A stretch of 64,000 bases of DNA, from assembly GCF_024300625.1 (NCBI RefSeq), contig NZ_CP101322.1:1005992-1069991 (forward strand). The letters run 5' to 3'. Numbering within the stretch: the first letter of the stretch is position 1; each line of letters opens with the position of its first letter. Positions 8,214 to 18,176 of this stretch are shown in pieces. Both the position numbers and the translations under genes were made by a program. Under the pieces are notes generated by a model. The model saw only the letters and a list, made by a program, of their open reading frames with translations, did no database searches and had not been told where the DNA came from. The DNA is from Halovivax gelatinilyticus (GTDB taxonomy: Archaea; Halobacteriota; Halobacteria; Halobacteriales; Natrialbaceae).

Positions 8214-10922
8214 ATGAGCCAGCAACACGCCTGTCCCGTCTGGCGGCCCCAGGATTGTGCGGGCGGTCCGGACTGTCCACCTCGCTGTCCTCGATTCGTC
8301 GCCCCCGACGGCACCGCATACACCGTGTACCGATCCGACGCGGGACCGCCGAGGGGCCAATCCGCGGTCCCTCGTGCTCCCAGTTCGACTTCGTCAAAAG
8401 TGGAACCGCCGAAAGACGATGGATCGAGTCGCGTTCGACCGGCCGAGTTAACCTGTCTCGGGCCGCGTCGAATCGAGGGAACCGTCGCTATCGACCAGGG
8501 GGCGGCCGACGCCCGAGTCGAACTGTCACCAGCGGCCGACCCGATCGTCGGCACCGAACTCGTCCGACAGCTCGTCGCGGACCGACTCGACCGATCGGAT
8601 GATAGTGAACCCGACGAGCTGCGCATCACCGGCCCCGTCACCGCCGTAGAGCGCGCTGACGCCGAGTTCGATGAGGCGAGTCGTCTCGAACGCGAGGCGG
8701 GGACCGATCGGGCGACGATCACCGTCGATCTGACGGCGACAGCGCTCGAGCGACTCACCGTTTCCCCCGCGAACCGAAGCGACGTGCCGGCCGAGCGCGA
8801 CCTCTCGGCGCTGTTCGATCCGGACCGGATCGCCGTCGTCGGCGCAACCGATCGCGAGGGATCGATCGGGCGCGTTCTCGTCTCGAACCTCACAAAACGC
8901 TTCGACGGCGACGTAATTCCGGTGACGCCCAACTACGCGTCGGTCCGCGGCGTTCCGGCCGTCGAATCCGTCGAGGACGTCTCTGGCCGGATCGATCTGG
9001 CCGTGGTCGTGTTACCGGGTGCGGTCGCGATCGAGGCCGTCGAGTCGATCGCAGACGCCGGCGTCGACACCATCGCGTTACTCTCGGCCGGGTTCGCCGA
9101 GGCCGGCGCGGAAGGGACCGCTCGCGAGCGGCGATTGCGAGCACTCGTCGACGAGAGAGACCTCACGCTTGTCGGCCCGAACGCCCTCGGGGTCCTGAGC
9201 ACGCGCTCCGGGCTCAACGCGAGTTTCGGCCCGACGCTTCCCGCGGCCGGCTCCGTCTCGATCGTGAGCCACTCGGGAGCGATGATCACGTCGCTTCTCG
9301 ACTGGGCGTCGTCGGTCGGTCTCGGCGTCCGAGACGTCGCTTCCGTCGGGAACGGTGCCGGCGTCGACACGGCGGACCTTCTCGCCTACTGGGGACGAGA
9401 TCCGGAGACGACCGTAATCTGCGCCTACCTCGAGGACGTCGCCGACGGGCGCCGCTTCGTCGAGGTCGCTCGCGACGTGGCGCGAACGACCCCGATCGTC
9501 GCGCTCAAATCCGGCACGACGGACACGGGGGCGACCGCGGCAGCCTCGCACACGGCCGCGCTCGTCGGCGACGACGCCGGGTTCGACTGCGCGTTCGACG
9601 CCGCGAACGTGATCCGCGTCGAGACCGAGACGGAACTCACGGACACGATCTCGCTACTTTCAGACGGCCCGCTCCCCTCGGGCGATCGCGTCGCGATCGT
9701 CACCAACGCCGGCGGACCGGGCGTCCTCGCCGCCGACGCCGTCGATCGGGCGGGCCTCGACGCGGCGAGGCTCTCCGAGGAGGCGACCGATTCATTGGGC
9801 GATCGGCTGCCGGACGCGGCCGCAATCGAAAATCCCATCGACGTCCTTGGCGACGCCGACGTCGATCGGTTTCGCAACGCCCTCAAGTGTACGCTGGCGG
9901 ATCCGGGAGTCGACGCGGCGATCGTGCTCACGACGCCACACCCGCTCGTCTCGCGAGCCGAGCTCGCACGCGCCATCGGCGACTGTCGGGATCGGTACGC
10001 AAAACCAGTCGTGAGCGGATTCCTCGGCGGCGATCTCCCCGCGGAAGTCGCCGACGCCCTCGCGTCGGCCGGCGTCCCGAACTACCCGGACGTCGAACGA
10101 GCGGCGCGTGCACTGTCGAACGCAGCGGCGTACGCCGAGTCGCGCCTCGAACCCGACGACGGGCCGGTCCGAACGGGGTTCGACGAGACAGCCCTGCGTC
10201 GGGCGGTCGAACGGGGCCGCGACCGGGGAGCCGACGCCGTCGGCGTCGACGGCCTGTCCGCGCTTACCGGGTACGGCATCGAGACGCCCGAGAGTGCGGT
10301 CGTCACCGACCCAACGAGCGCCCGCGAGGTTGCTGAATCGATCGGCGGTCCGCTCGTCTGTAAGCTCGCGACCGGCGGGATCGCCCACAAGACCGACCTC
10401 GGCGGCGTCGTCACGGACGTCCCAGTTTCCGACGTCACGGAGGCGGTCGCGAACCTACAAGAGCGCGCGTCGACCGCGGCCGGTGCCGACAAATCCCCGG
10501 TATTGATCCAGCAGCAGATCGACGCGGACGTCGAGTGTCTCGCGGGCGTCACCCGACATCCGCGATTCGGTCCGATGGTCACCTTCGGACTGGGCGGCGT
10601 GCTCGTCGAACAGGTAGAAGACGTCGCACACGCGCTCGCGCCGCTCACTACGAGAGACGCTCGCTCGCTGTGCGATGCGATCGAGGCGAGTGACGTCCTG
10701 GACGGGGTTCGCGGCCGACCGGCGATCGACCGGGACGCGCTGGAACGAGCGCTCGTCGGGCTCTCCTGGCTAGCTGTCGACGCCCCCGAAATCGAAGCGT
10801 GCGAGATCAATCCGCTGCTCGCGCGGCCGGACGGCGTCTACGCCGTCGATTTTCACGCCGAACTGGCCGATGTCTGTCATACCCCCAGCGTCGAGACGGA
10901 CGGGAGCGAAACTGACGACTAG
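8214..10922 (+). CDS. Acyl-CoA synthetase (ADP-forming), fused alpha-beta, with N-terminal extension
   Basis: A 902-residue protein. Residues from about 190 onward form a fused ADP-forming acetate/acyl-CoA ligase: CoA-binding Rossmann domain (DPDRIAVVGATDREGSIG), ligase-CoA domains with the phospho-histidine region ASHTAALVGDD near residue 447, and a C-terminal ATP-grasp beta domain (about 680-895, LVCKLATGGIAHKTDLGG). Such enzymes make ATP from acyl-CoA, ADP and phosphate. The first 190 residues are extra: a cysteine cluster (CPVWRPQDC, then CPPRC, residues 7-25) that could bind zinc, a disordered stretch, and an unrecognised alpha/beta segment. Substrate cannot be assigned. Confidence 0.88.
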   Translation: MSQQHACPVWRPQDCAGGPDCPPRCPRFVAPDGTAYTVYRSDAGPPRGQSAVPRAPSSTSSKVEPPKDDGSSRVRPAELTCLGPRRIEGTVAIDQGAADARVELSPAADPIVGTELVRQLVADRLDRSDDSEPDELRITGPVTAVERADAEFDEASRLEREAGTDRATITVDLTATALERLTVSPANRSDVPAERDLSALFDPDRIAVVGATDREGSIGRVLVSNLTKRFDGDVIPVTPNYASVRGVPAVESVEDVSGRIDLAVVVLPGAVAIEAVESIADAGVDTIALLSAGFAEAGAEGTARERRLRALVDERDLTLVGPNALGVLSTRSGLNASFGPTLPAAGSVSIVSHSGAMITSLLDWASSVGLGVRDVASVGNGAGVDTADLLAYWGRDPETTVICAYLEDVADGRRFVEVARDVARTTPIVALKSGTTDTGATAAASHTAALVGDDAGFDCAFDAANVIRVETETELTDTISLLSDGPLPSGDRVAIVTNAGGPGVLAADAVDRAGLDAARLSEEATDSLGDRLPDAAAIENPIDVLGDADVDRFRNALKCTLADPGVDAAIVLTTPHPLVSRAELARAIGDCRDRYAKPVVSGFLGGDLPAEVADALASAGVPNYPDVERAARALSNAAAYAESRLEPDDGPVRTGFDETALRRAVERGRDRGADAVGVDGLSALTGYGIETPESAVVTDPTSAREVAESIGGPLVCKLATGGIAHKTDLGGVVTDVPVSDVTEAVANLQERASTAAGADKSPVLIQQQIDADVECLAGVTRHPRFGPMVTFGLGGVLVEQVEDVAHALAPLTTRDARSLCDAIEASDVLDGVRGRPAIDRDALERALVGLSWLAVDAPEIEACEINPLLARPDGVYAVDFHAELADVCHTPSVETDGSETDD

Positions 10923-11347
10923 TCACCAGTCCACGATCGTATCGATTTCCGTGTTGCTGGTTTACGAACGGGTCGAATTATCCGGTTGTCGACGCCCTGG
11001 CGGGCCGATATATCGCTCAACCGATAGCGCGACATCGTCCTGATGGGGCCGTCGCAGTCAGTCCCACTACGCGGACAATGCGGTCGGGCGAATCCTCAGA
11101 GGTGCCTTTCTCCGGGAGTTCGAAGACGTCGTCTGTCCGAGTCCACGTCTTCGCAGGGCGGTTCGACGGTTCGGCGACCCGGCCGAGCACACCGCAGCGT
11201 CTCCTGTGACCCCAACGTGAACGGCAGATTCCCGAATCCGGAAGTTCGTTTACACCGAAGGTCACGTTCACTATTCGAAACTAGTAACCAGATTTTATTA
11301 GTGGTAGTGTTGTCCGATCGACCCCGGCACTCGCCGGGTGTTACGAC
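10923..11347. other. Intergenic region without a convincing gene
   Basis: Short open frames exist on both strands, but all are arginine-rich, unlike the acidic proteins around them, and I do not accept them. The stretch holds an inverted repeat around GAAGACG/CGTCTTC (about 11122-11155), an AT-rich promoter-like TTTTATTAG at 11293-11301, and a hairpin CCCGGC-ACTC-GCCGGG (11323-11338) just before the start of the next gene. It may contain remnants of a decayed gene. Confidence 0.4.
11323..11338 (+). promoter_or_regulatory. 5' leader hairpin before the Tat-exported propeller gene
   Basis: A perfect 6-bp stem CCCGGC/GCCGGG with an ACTC loop ends nine bases before the ATG at 11348. It would lie in the mRNA leader if transcription starts about 25 bases after the TTTTATTAG element. 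It may affect ribosome access or mRNA stability. Confidence 0.35.
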
Positions 11348-12736
11348 ATGAGCGGACAATCACGACGGACGATGCTGAAGCGTACGGGAATCGCGGCCAC
11401 AGCGGTGATAACCCCTGGGATCGGTGTCGCGTCGACCGGTCGAGATCGACGTTCGAACCGAAGGAAGGCTCGGGTCCGCGGCAGACTCGATCCGCTGGGG
11501 CAGGCGCTGACGCCTGCGGGGAACCCGAACCACGTCACCTACACGTTCGGTCACGTAACCGACGACGGCCAGTGGGGCGCAGCAAGTAGTTGGCCGGGTG
11601 AAAGCCTCGTCGCGAGTACCCTCTACGACCTATCAGACCTCGAATCACCCACGTTGGTTCACGAACTCGACGCGCCGAACGAGGAGACACGATCGAACGA
11701 TATGAAGTTCGATCCGCTCCGGGAGGGACTCTACGTTCGCGCCCTGGAAGCGAACGACGCCGGTGCGGACGATCCGATCGGCCTGATGGGGATCGATATC
11801 GTCGACTTCGGCTGGGCGGACGGCTCACCGGAGACGCCCGAGGTCATCGCGACGCTCGAAACGCCCCGTACCGGCGTCCACAAGCTCGCCGAACACCCGG
11901 AAGAGCCGATTTTCTACCTGATAGACAAAGATCCCGTCGAACCGGGGATCATCGCAGTCGACGTCAGCGATCCACGAAATCCGACAATCGAGGCGGAGTT
12001 CGGTCCCGACGGCTACTGTCACGACGTTGCGGTCGAGACCGGCCGCGACGCGCTCCACGCCGCGTACATCGCCGGAAACAACGTCGGCTACGCCACCTTC
12101 GACCTCTCGGATCCGCGCTCGCCGACGGAACTGGGCTTCTTCGATTACGACGAGCAGCCCGACTACACCGAGGTCGGCGAGCCCGGGTTCGAACTCTGCC
12201 ATCAGGCCTACCCCGACCCCGAGCGCGAACTGGCCATCGTCGGCGACGAGGTGTTCGGACCCATTCCGGGCGGCAAGCACATCTTCGACGTCGGCTGGGG
12301 CGACGGCTCGCTAGAGGATCCCCAGCCGATCGGCTTTACCACCTCTCCCGACGCCCGACACCAGGGCGAGGAGCCGGGCACCTGGACGGGCCACTTTCAC
12401 GACGTGGTCTACGACCGCGGCGAGGCGCTGCTGATCGACGGCGGCTACTCGAACGGCGCCTGGATCGCGAACATCACCGACCCCACCAATCCCACGCCGA
12501 CCGAGCGGTACGCGACGAACCACGGGATCGAGGACGTCACGCCGTTCGCCTGGGGTGCCGTCTACAACGAGGCCAGGGACTTCGCCTTCGTTACCGACAG
12601 CGATACCAGCGCTTACACGTTCGACGTGTCAGGAAAACCCGCCCGCGGCAAGGACGGCGGCGGCCCCGGTCATTACTTCGACTTCGACGACCTCTTCGGT
12701 GACGACTCGGCGTCGATAGAGCGCGTCGGTCGGTAA
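11348..12736 (+). CDS. Tat-exported LVIVD-type beta-propeller protein
   Basis: A 462-residue protein with a twin-arginine signal (SRRTMLKRTG, residues 5-14, then AATAVITPGIGVAS). The mature part has repeated blocks of the type YDLSDLESPTLVHELD, VDVSDPRNPTIEAEF, FDLSDPRSPTELGFF and NITDPTNPTPTERY, typical of LVIVD/choice-of-anchor beta-propellers: each blade carries a (V/I)xDxSDPxxP turn. Histidines near GPDGYCHDVAVE and WTGHFHDVVYD could be metal ligands. It is a secreted or surface protein, probably binding or structural, with no enzyme signature I can name. Transcribed alone. Confidence 0.82.
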   Translation: MSGQSRRTMLKRTGIAATAVITPGIGVASTGRDRRSNRRKARVRGRLDPLGQALTPAGNPNHVTYTFGHVTDDGQWGAASSWPGESLVASTLYDLSDLESPTLVHELDAPNEETRSNDMKFDPLREGLYVRALEANDAGADDPIGLMGIDIVDFGWADGSPETPEVIATLETPRTGVHKLAEHPEEPIFYLIDKDPVEPGIIAVDVSDPRNPTIEAEFGPDGYCHDVAVETGRDALHAAYIAGNNVGYATFDLSDPRSPTELGFFDYDEQPDYTEVGEPGFELCHQAYPDPERELAIVGDEVFGPIPGGKHIFDVGWGDGSLEDPQPIGFTTSPDARHQGEEPGTWTGHFHDVVYDRGEALLIDGGYSNGAWIANITDPTNPTPTERYATNHGIEDVTPFAWGAVYNEARDFAFVTDSDTSAYTFDVSGKPARGKDGGGPGHYFDFDDLFGDDSASIERVGR

Positions 12737-12840
12737 GGGCCGATACATCCGCGACGACGGCCAGTCCGTCGTACCGCGAATCGGCCGATCAATGCCCATC
12801 GAGAGGCGGGAGTAGAGGCCCTCGACACTCGTCGACCGAC

Positions 12841-13266
12841 TCAGTACACCAGGCTCTCGAGTTTGTCCCGACGACGTTCGAGGTCGATCGCCGGTTCGAT
12901 CGACCGGTCGTCGAGCAATCGGTCGATCACGAGAAGCGGGTCGACTCCGGCTCGTTCGGCCGCCTCGAGCGCCGCTTCGATTCCCGCCCGGTTGTGAACG
13001 AGCGAATCGAGCAATCCGAGCATCAGCGCGAGCGCGACGCCACCCTCGCCGTCGGGGAAGCTGGCGCTAATTCGGGAGAATTCCAGGTTGGTCGCGGCCG
13101 AATCGGCCCGTCGAACGACGGACAGGCAGGTCGGACAGATCGCCGCGACCGTCGGCTCGTCGTGCGAATTCGAACGATCGGCCGCAGCGTCGAGTCCCGT
13201 CGCCGCCGCTCGAAGCGACGGTGGGACGGTGAAGACGACGGGATCAGCAGGACAGGAACAGGACAT
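12841..13266 (-). CDS. Small cysteine-pair protein, DUF6276-like
   Basis: A 141-residue cytoplasmic protein opening MSCSCPADPVVFTVP, with a CxC near the N-terminus and a CPTC near residue 45, together suggesting a zinc site. The C-terminal half is helical (GGVALALMLGLLDSLVHNRAGIEAAL) and ends in an acidic helix. It starts 25 bases after the stop of atpD on the same strand, so it is probably the last gene of the ATP synthase unit. I think it belongs to haloarchaeal family DUF6276, from memory of the pattern. No function is known to me. Confidence 0.72.
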   Translation of the reverse strand: MSCSCPADPVVFTVPPSLRAAATGLDAAADRSNSHDEPTVAAICPTCLSVVRRADSAATNLEFSRISASFPDGEGGVALALMLGLLDSLVHNRAGIEAALEAAERAGVDPLLVIDRLLDDRSIEPAIDLERRRDKLESLVY

Positions 13267-13291
13267 AGAAGCGTCGAACAGACCGATCGAA

Positions 13292-14005
13292 TCAGTTGCC
13301 GCCCGCGGCGGTCTCCTGAATTTCGGCCGCGACGAACGGGTCCTGGGCCGCGTCGTCGGCTTCGGCTTCGGCCTCCTCGTCGGCTTCCTTCTTGTCCTTG
13401 ATCTTCTTCATCCGGAAGATCTCCTCGCGCTCTTGCTCTTCGAGTTTCTGTTCGATGTACTCTTTGTTCTCGTAGAGGTCGGGAAGGAGTTTGAACTCGA
13501 GGGCGTTGACACGACGCTTCGTCGTCTCGATTTCGGAGAGCATCTTCTTCATCGCCGTCTCGACCTCGGCGGCGAGAATAATGCTCTCTAAGAGATCCTC
13601 GTAGGCCTCGGCGGCCTCGTCGATGCGCGCGGACGTTCCCATGATCCCGTATCCGCGCTGATCTAAGCTCTTCGAGACGCGCGAGGACTCGATCTGCGGG
13701 ACGACGACGCCCATGATGTTCTTCGACTCGGTCGTGATCTCGGGGTGTTCTTGCAGCGCCGCGGCGGCACCGCGAACGGCGACGTCTCCTTCCATCGCCC
13801 GAGCCATGTTGATCGTCCGCTGGGCTCGCTCGTAGTCCTCGGAGAGTTCGCCGCGGACGTCCTGCGCCCGGTCGAGGATGTCCATGAACTCCATGATCAA
13901 CCCGTCGCGCTTCTTCTCCAGGGTGCCGTGGCCCCGCTCGGAGAGGTCGATGCGATCTTCGATCGCCATCAACTCCTTGCGAGTGGGCTTTACGTCCTTG
14001 GCCAT
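13292..14005 (-). CDS. atpD: A-type ATP synthase subunit D
   Basis: A 237-residue subunit of the central rotor stalk that couples the A1 catalytic head to the membrane ring. It opens with the typical [34 protein letters not shown] and is long-helical, as expected for a coiled-coil shaft. The C-terminal 35 residues ([14 protein letters not shown]) are a haloarchaeal acidic tail. It is the last ATP synthase gene and is split from atpB by about 650 bases, holding a broken zinc-ribbon gene and a possible small gene, where many haloarchaea have the two genes closer. Confidence 0.96.
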   Translation of the reverse strand: MAKDVKPTRKELMAIEDRIDLSERGHGTLEKKRDGLIMEFMDILDRAQDVRGELSEDYERAQRTINMARAMEGDVAVRGAAAALQEHPEITTESKNIMGVVVPQIESSRVSKSLDQRGYGIMGTSARIDEAAEAYEDLLESIILAAEVETAMKKMLSEIETTKRRVNALEFKLLPDLYENKEYIEQKLEEQEREEIFRMKKIKDKKEADEEAEAEADDAAQDPFVAAEIQETAAGGN

Positions 14006-14081
14006 CTTGGTGGGTCGTTTTGCCCGCAGGCGGATAACTGTTTACAGATGCGTCGACTTCGGGAGACGAACAGGCTCGTCG

Positions 14082-14272
14082 CTAGCCCAAAAACAGGTCG
14101 ATCATGTCGCTCGTCGAGCCGCCCTTGTACAGCTCGGCGAAGCCGCAGTTGGTACAGGAAACGACGCCAAATCGCCGTTCTGGATGTCGAAGAACTTCCA
14201 GAATCCGGTCCCCGTGGTGGAGATGTCGTCGATTTCGGTCTTCCGTTCGGTGAGACGCGACCGGATCCCCAT
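14082..14272 (-). pseudogene. Frameshifted zinc-ribbon protein (COG3478-like)
   Basis: Two overlapping minus-strand frames together resemble one small Zn-ribbon protein of the type STTGTGFxKxFDIQNRRFGVVSCTNCGFAELYKGG. The upstream frame from the ATG at 14272 encodes TEIDDISTTGTGFWKFFDIQN. The downstream frame to the stop at 14082 encodes RRFGVVSCTNCGFAELYKGGSTSDMIDLFLG. Joining them needs one extra base near 14173-14178. The first CxxC expected near the N-terminus is also missing, so the site would have only one cysteine pair. It is either a decayed gene or a sequence error. It sits between atpB and atpD, in the same direction. Confidence 0.55.
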
Positions 14273-14322
14273 CTTCCGAACGAATCATACGGGTTTTTGA
14301 TCGTTCGATGGGATCGCCGAGT

Positions 14323-14460
14323 ATGCCAACTGGCGCAGTCGCCCTCGTCGTCGTGATCGGCCTCGCGAACCTCGTCGGACTCTACGTGGATCTCGTGGAC
14401 GGACCGACGGCGTCACAAATCCCCGACTCCGCAGACGACGTCGGGACCGACGGGAGGTAA
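14323..14460 (+). CDS. Possible 45-residue single-span membrane protein
   Basis: A short ORF on the opposite strand to the ATP synthase genes. It starts MPTGAVALVVVIGLANLVGLYV, one clear hydrophobic span of about 20 residues, followed by a short acidic tail (VDLVDGP ... DSADDVGTDGR). Codon choice is GC-rich like real genes here. No homologue comes to mind. It could be a small membrane protein transcribed from the 60-base divergent gap, or chance. Confidence 0.4.
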   Translation: MPTGAVALVVVIGLANLVGLYVDLVDGPTASQIPDSADDVGTDGR

Positions 14461-14663
14461 CGGCACACGGGCGACGACTCGCTCGGTAGCAGATTGCGAG
14501 GGTTCAATTCGGCGCGCATTGCTAAAACGGCATTTCCGCATCCTTCGGTTTCGAACGTGTCGTCGCTCGTCCGATTCCACATACGCCCGATAGTCGTGGC
14601 GATCTACGTGGTCAACGGTAGAATACGATCCGTCCGCAACCAACCGAAAATTCTGACCGACGA
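14461..14663. other. Spacer downstream of atpB
   Basis: Nothing convincing is coded here. Arginine- and serine-rich frames on both strands look spurious. With 14289-14322 it separates atpB from the broken zinc-ribbon gene. Confidence 0.35.
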
Positions 14664-16085
14664 TCAGTCCGCCGTCGCTTCGACTTCCTCGCCTTCCTCG
14701 CCGACGTAGTAGGCGTCGATGAACTCCTCGTCGATCCGGTTGAGTTCCTCCGGCGGCAGCATCGAGAGCAGGTCCCAGGCGAGATCGAGCGTCTCTTCGA
14801 TCGTCCGGTTGGTGCCAAAGCCCTGCTCGACGAACTCGTTCTCGAAGCGATCCGCGAAGTCGAGATACTTGTTGTCGCGCTCGGATAGCGCCTCGCGGCC
14901 GACGATGTTGACCAGGTCGCGCAGGTCCTCACCCGTCGCGTAGGCGGCGTAGAGCTGGTCGGAGACGTCACCGTGGTCGGCGCGGGTGAGCCCCTCGCCG
15001 ATCCCGTCGTCCATCAGCCGCGACAGGCTGGGCAGGACGTTGATCGGCGGCTCGACACCCTGGCTGTTGAGCGATCGATCGACGATGATCTGTCCCTCCG
15101 TGATGTAGCCCGTCAGGTCGGGGATCGGGTGAGTAATGTCGTCGGATGGCATCGTCAGGATCGGAATCTGGGTGACCGATCCCTCCTCGCCTTCGATCCG
15201 ACCAGCCCGCTCGTAGAGCTGGGCCAGGTCGGTGTACATGTATCCGGGGTAGCCTCGGCGACCCGGAACCTCCTCACGGGCCGCACCGATCTCGCGTAGC
15301 GCCTCACAGTAGTTCGTGATGTCCGTGAGGATGACGAGGACGTGGTAGCCCTTCTCGAACGCGAGGTACTCCGCCGTCGTCAGCGCGAGTCGCGGCGTGA
15401 CCGTCCGCTCGACTGCGGGGTCGTCCGCGAGGTTCATGAAGACGACCGACCGTTCGAGCGCACCGGTGCGCTCGAAGTCGGCCATGAACTCGTTGGCCTC
15501 CTCCTGGGTGATACCCATCGCGCCGAAGATGACCGCGAACTCGCTGCCGTCTTCGTCGTCATCGCCGCCTTCTTCTTCCGGCACGGTCGCCTGACGCGCG
15601 ATCTGCAGCGCCAGGTCGTTGTGGGGCAGACCGGAACCAGAGAAGATCGGCAGCTTCTGGCCGCGAACGAGCGTGTTCATGCCGTCGATGCCCGAGACGC
15701 CCGTCTGGATGAACTCCTCCGGATACTCGCGCGAGAACGGATTGATCGCCTCGCCGACGATGTCCTGACGCTCGTCCGGGACGATCTCCGGACCGCCGTC
15801 GATCGGGTTACCGGAACCGTCTAACACCCGTCCGAGTAGGTCTTCGGTGACGGGCATCTTCATCGTCTCGCCGAGGAATCGAACCGACGCGTTGCGGTCG
15901 ATTCCCTCGGTGCCTTCGAACACCTGGATCGCGACCAGTCCCTTGCTCGACTCTAACACCTGCCCGCGTAAGGTCTCGCCGCGATCGGTCTCGATCTCGA
16001 CGATCTCGTCGTAACCGACCGGCTCGTCGACCTCGGCGAACACCAGCGGACCGCTGATCTCCGTAATCGTTTGGTATTCCTTCAT
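14664..16085 (-). CDS. atpB: A-type ATP synthase subunit B
   Basis: A 473-residue non-catalytic nucleotide-binding subunit of the A1 head. It opens [31 protein letters not shown] (beta-barrel domain), then the central RecA-like domain with [19 protein letters not shown] in place of a classic P-loop, as expected for B, and the helical C-terminal domain ([14 protein letters not shown]). Its ATG is two bases after the TAA of atpA, so translation is coupled. Confidence 0.97.
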   Translation of the reverse strand: MKEYQTITEISGPLVFAEVDEPVGYDEIVEIETDRGETLRGQVLESSKGLVAIQVFEGTEGIDRNASVRFLGETMKMPVTEDLLGRVLDGSGNPIDGGPEIVPDERQDIVGEAINPFSREYPEEFIQTGVSGIDGMNTLVRGQKLPIFSGSGLPHNDLALQIARQATVPEEEGGDDDEDGSEFAVIFGAMGITQEEANEFMADFERTGALERSVVFMNLADDPAVERTVTPRLALTTAEYLAFEKGYHVLVILTDITNYCEALREIGAAREEVPGRRGYPGYMYTDLAQLYERAGRIEGEEGSVTQIPILTMPSDDITHPIPDLTGYITEGQIIVDRSLNSQGVEPPINVLPSLSRLMDDGIGEGLTRADHGDVSDQLYAAYATGEDLRDLVNIVGREALSERDNKYLDFADRFENEFVEQGFGTNRTIEETLDLAWDLLSMLPPEELNRIDEEFIDAYYVGEEGEEVEATAD

Positions 16086-16087
16086 GG

Positions 16088-17851
16088 TTAGTACAGACTC
16101 CTGATCTGTTCTGCGAGGTCGCTCTCGATCTCGTCGATGAACGACTCGAACGCATCGGCCGTTCCCATCCGGTTCAGCCGCGGTGCAGCGTCGACCTCCT
16201 GGATCTCGTCGACCGGGACGCCGGCGTCGAGCGCACGGAACGCCTCGTCGTTGAACGTCTTGATCGCCTGCAACATCCGGTAGGTCTTCTCCGGCGCGGA
16301 GTACATGTCCACGTCGTGGAACGCGTTCTGCTGGAGCCAGGCCTCGCGGAGGTAGCGAGCGACCTCCAGGGTGAGCTGCTGGTCTTCCGGCAGCGCGTCC
16401 TTACCGACGAGCTGGACGATCTCCTGGAGTTCGGCCTCCTCGTCGAGCGTGTCGATACCCCACTGGCGAACCTCCGGCCAGTCCTCGGCGACGTTCTCTT
16501 CGAACCACGGATCGAGTTGCTGACGGTACAGCGAGTACGACTCGTTCCAGTTGATCGCCGGGAAGTGGCGTCGTTCGGCCAGGTCGGCGTCGAGCGCCCA
16601 GAACGTCTTGACGATCCGGAGCGTGTTCTGCGTGACCGGCTCGGAGAAGTCCCCGCCGGGCGGACTGACCGCCCCGATGACCGAGATCGATCCCTGATCG
16701 CCGTTTTGCAGCTCGAACAGTCCCGCACGCTCGTAGAACTCGGAGAGGCGGGCCGCCAGGTAGGCCGGGTAGCCCTCCTCGCCGGGCATCTCCTCGAGTC
16801 GCGAGGAGATTTCGCGCATCGCCTCGGCCCACCGCGATGTGGAGTCGGCCATCAGCGCGACGTCGTAGCCCATGTCGCGGAAGTACTCCGCGATCGTGAT
16901 CCCCGTGTAGATACACGATTCGCGGGCCGCGACGGGCATGTTCGAGGTGTTCGCGATGAGACAGGTCCGGTCCATCAGCGGCTTGCCCGTCTTCGGATCC
17001 TCGAGTTCCGGGAAGTCTTCGATCACTTCCGTCATCTCGTTACCGCGCTCGCCACAGCCGACGTAGACGACGATGTCGGCGTCGGCCCACTTCGCCAGCG
17101 AGTGCTGCGTGACGGTCTTTCCGGAGCCGAACGGACCCGGAATCGCCGCCGTCCCACCTTTCGCGATGGGGAACAGACCGTCGAGAATCCGCTGTCCGGA
17201 GACGAGCGGAATCGTCGGCGTCTGCTTTTCGGCCGCCGGACGAGCCCGGCGAACCGGCCACTCCTGGCGCATCGCGATCTCCTCGCCGGAGTCGAGCTCG
17301 GCGACGACCTCCTCGACCGTGAACTCGCCCGTCTCGATCGAGGTGACCTCGCCGCCCTCGTAGGTCGGTGGCACGAGGACGCGGTGGGTGATGCTCTCCG
17401 TCTCGGGAACCTCTCCGATGACGTCGCCGGGTTCGACGACGTCACCCTCCTCGACGGTGGCGGTAAACTCCCACTTGCGCTCTAGGTCGATGCCCGGCGC
17501 GTCGACCCCGCGGTCGAGAAACGCCGACTGCATCTTCTCTTCTAACTCGTCGAGCGGACGCTGAACGCCGTCGTAGATGGAGTTCAGCAGTCCCGGTCCG
17601 AGGTCGACGCTGAGCGGGTCGCCCGTGTTCTCGACGGGCTCTCCGGGACCGACCCCGGAGGTCTCCTCGTAGACCTGGATCGTTGTGAGGTTGCCTTCGA
17701 TCTCGATGACCTCTCCCATCAGCCCTTCGTCGCCGACGTAGACGACGTCGTTCATCCGGGCGTCGAGGTCCGTGGCGGTCACGACGGGACCGCTCACGCT
17801 TTCGATTATACCGTCTTCTTCGACGGTCTCCGTGTCTGTTGCCTGACTCAT
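16088..17851 (-). CDS. atpA: A-type ATP synthase catalytic subunit A
   Basis: A 587-residue catalytic subunit that makes or hydrolyses ATP in the A1 head. The Walker A motif [11 protein letters not shown] is near residue 236 and [32 protein letters not shown] follows near 330. The N-terminal barrel, the inserted non-homologous region (about 110-190) and the C-terminal helical bundle are all present. No intein interrupts the P-loop, unlike some archaeal atpA genes. One base separates it from atpF upstream. Confidence 0.98.
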   Translation of the reverse strand: MSQATDTETVEEDGIIESVSGPVVTATDLDARMNDVVYVGDEGLMGEVIEIEGNLTTIQVYEETSGVGPGEPVENTGDPLSVDLGPGLLNSIYDGVQRPLDELEEKMQSAFLDRGVDAPGIDLERKWEFTATVEEGDVVEPGDVIGEVPETESITHRVLVPPTYEGGEVTSIETGEFTVEEVVAELDSGEEIAMRQEWPVRRARPAAEKQTPTIPLVSGQRILDGLFPIAKGGTAAIPGPFGSGKTVTQHSLAKWADADIVVYVGCGERGNEMTEVIEDFPELEDPKTGKPLMDRTCLIANTSNMPVAARESCIYTGITIAEYFRDMGYDVALMADSTSRWAEAMREISSRLEEMPGEEGYPAYLAARLSEFYERAGLFELQNGDQGSISVIGAVSPPGGDFSEPVTQNTLRIVKTFWALDADLAERRHFPAINWNESYSLYRQQLDPWFEENVAEDWPEVRQWGIDTLDEEAELQEIVQLVGKDALPEDQQLTLEVARYLREAWLQQNAFHDVDMYSAPEKTYRMLQAIKTFNDEAFRALDAGVPVDEIQEVDAAPRLNRMGTADAFESFIDEIESDLAEQIRSLY

Positions 17852-17852
17852 A

Positions 17853-18176
17853 TTACTCGTCCTCCATCAGGTCGATCCCGATCGCGCGTTTGATCTGCTC
17901 GCGCAGGCCGCTTCCGCCGGTTCCGCTGCCGATCGTGACGACGACCGGTTCGACGCTCGTCTCGACGCGCTGGCGGACCCCGCGCGAGAGGTGAGAGACG
18001 TCGTCGTCGGCCATCACGACGATGCCGACGCCGTCGTCGTCGAGGACGGTCTCGACGGCACCGTCCAGTTCGTCCGCCTTCTCGTCTTCCTGGACGTTCT
18101 CGAAGCGTCTGACGCCGGCAAGACGGAATCCGGTCGTAAAGTCCGCGCTGCCGACGACGGCGATTTCCTGGCTCAT
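17853..18176 (-). CDS. atpF: A-type ATP synthase subunit F
   Basis: A 107-residue central-stalk subunit with the family pattern [19 protein letters not shown] at the N-terminus, [14 protein letters not shown] in the middle and ending in an ARD-like basic helix ([12 protein letters not shown]). It binds subunits A and D and modulates rotation. Its start overlaps the end of atpC (ATGA). Confidence 0.95.
   Translation of the reverse strand: MSQEIAVVGSADFTTGFRLAGVRRFENVQEDEKADELDGAVETVLDDDGVGIVVMADDDVSHLSRGVRQRVETSVEPVVVTIGSGTGGSGLREQIKRAIGIDLMEDE

Noticed and set aside
10923-11347. Short ORFs on both strands upstream of the propeller gene
   Set aside because: Arginine-rich, overlapping each other, no recognisable pattern.
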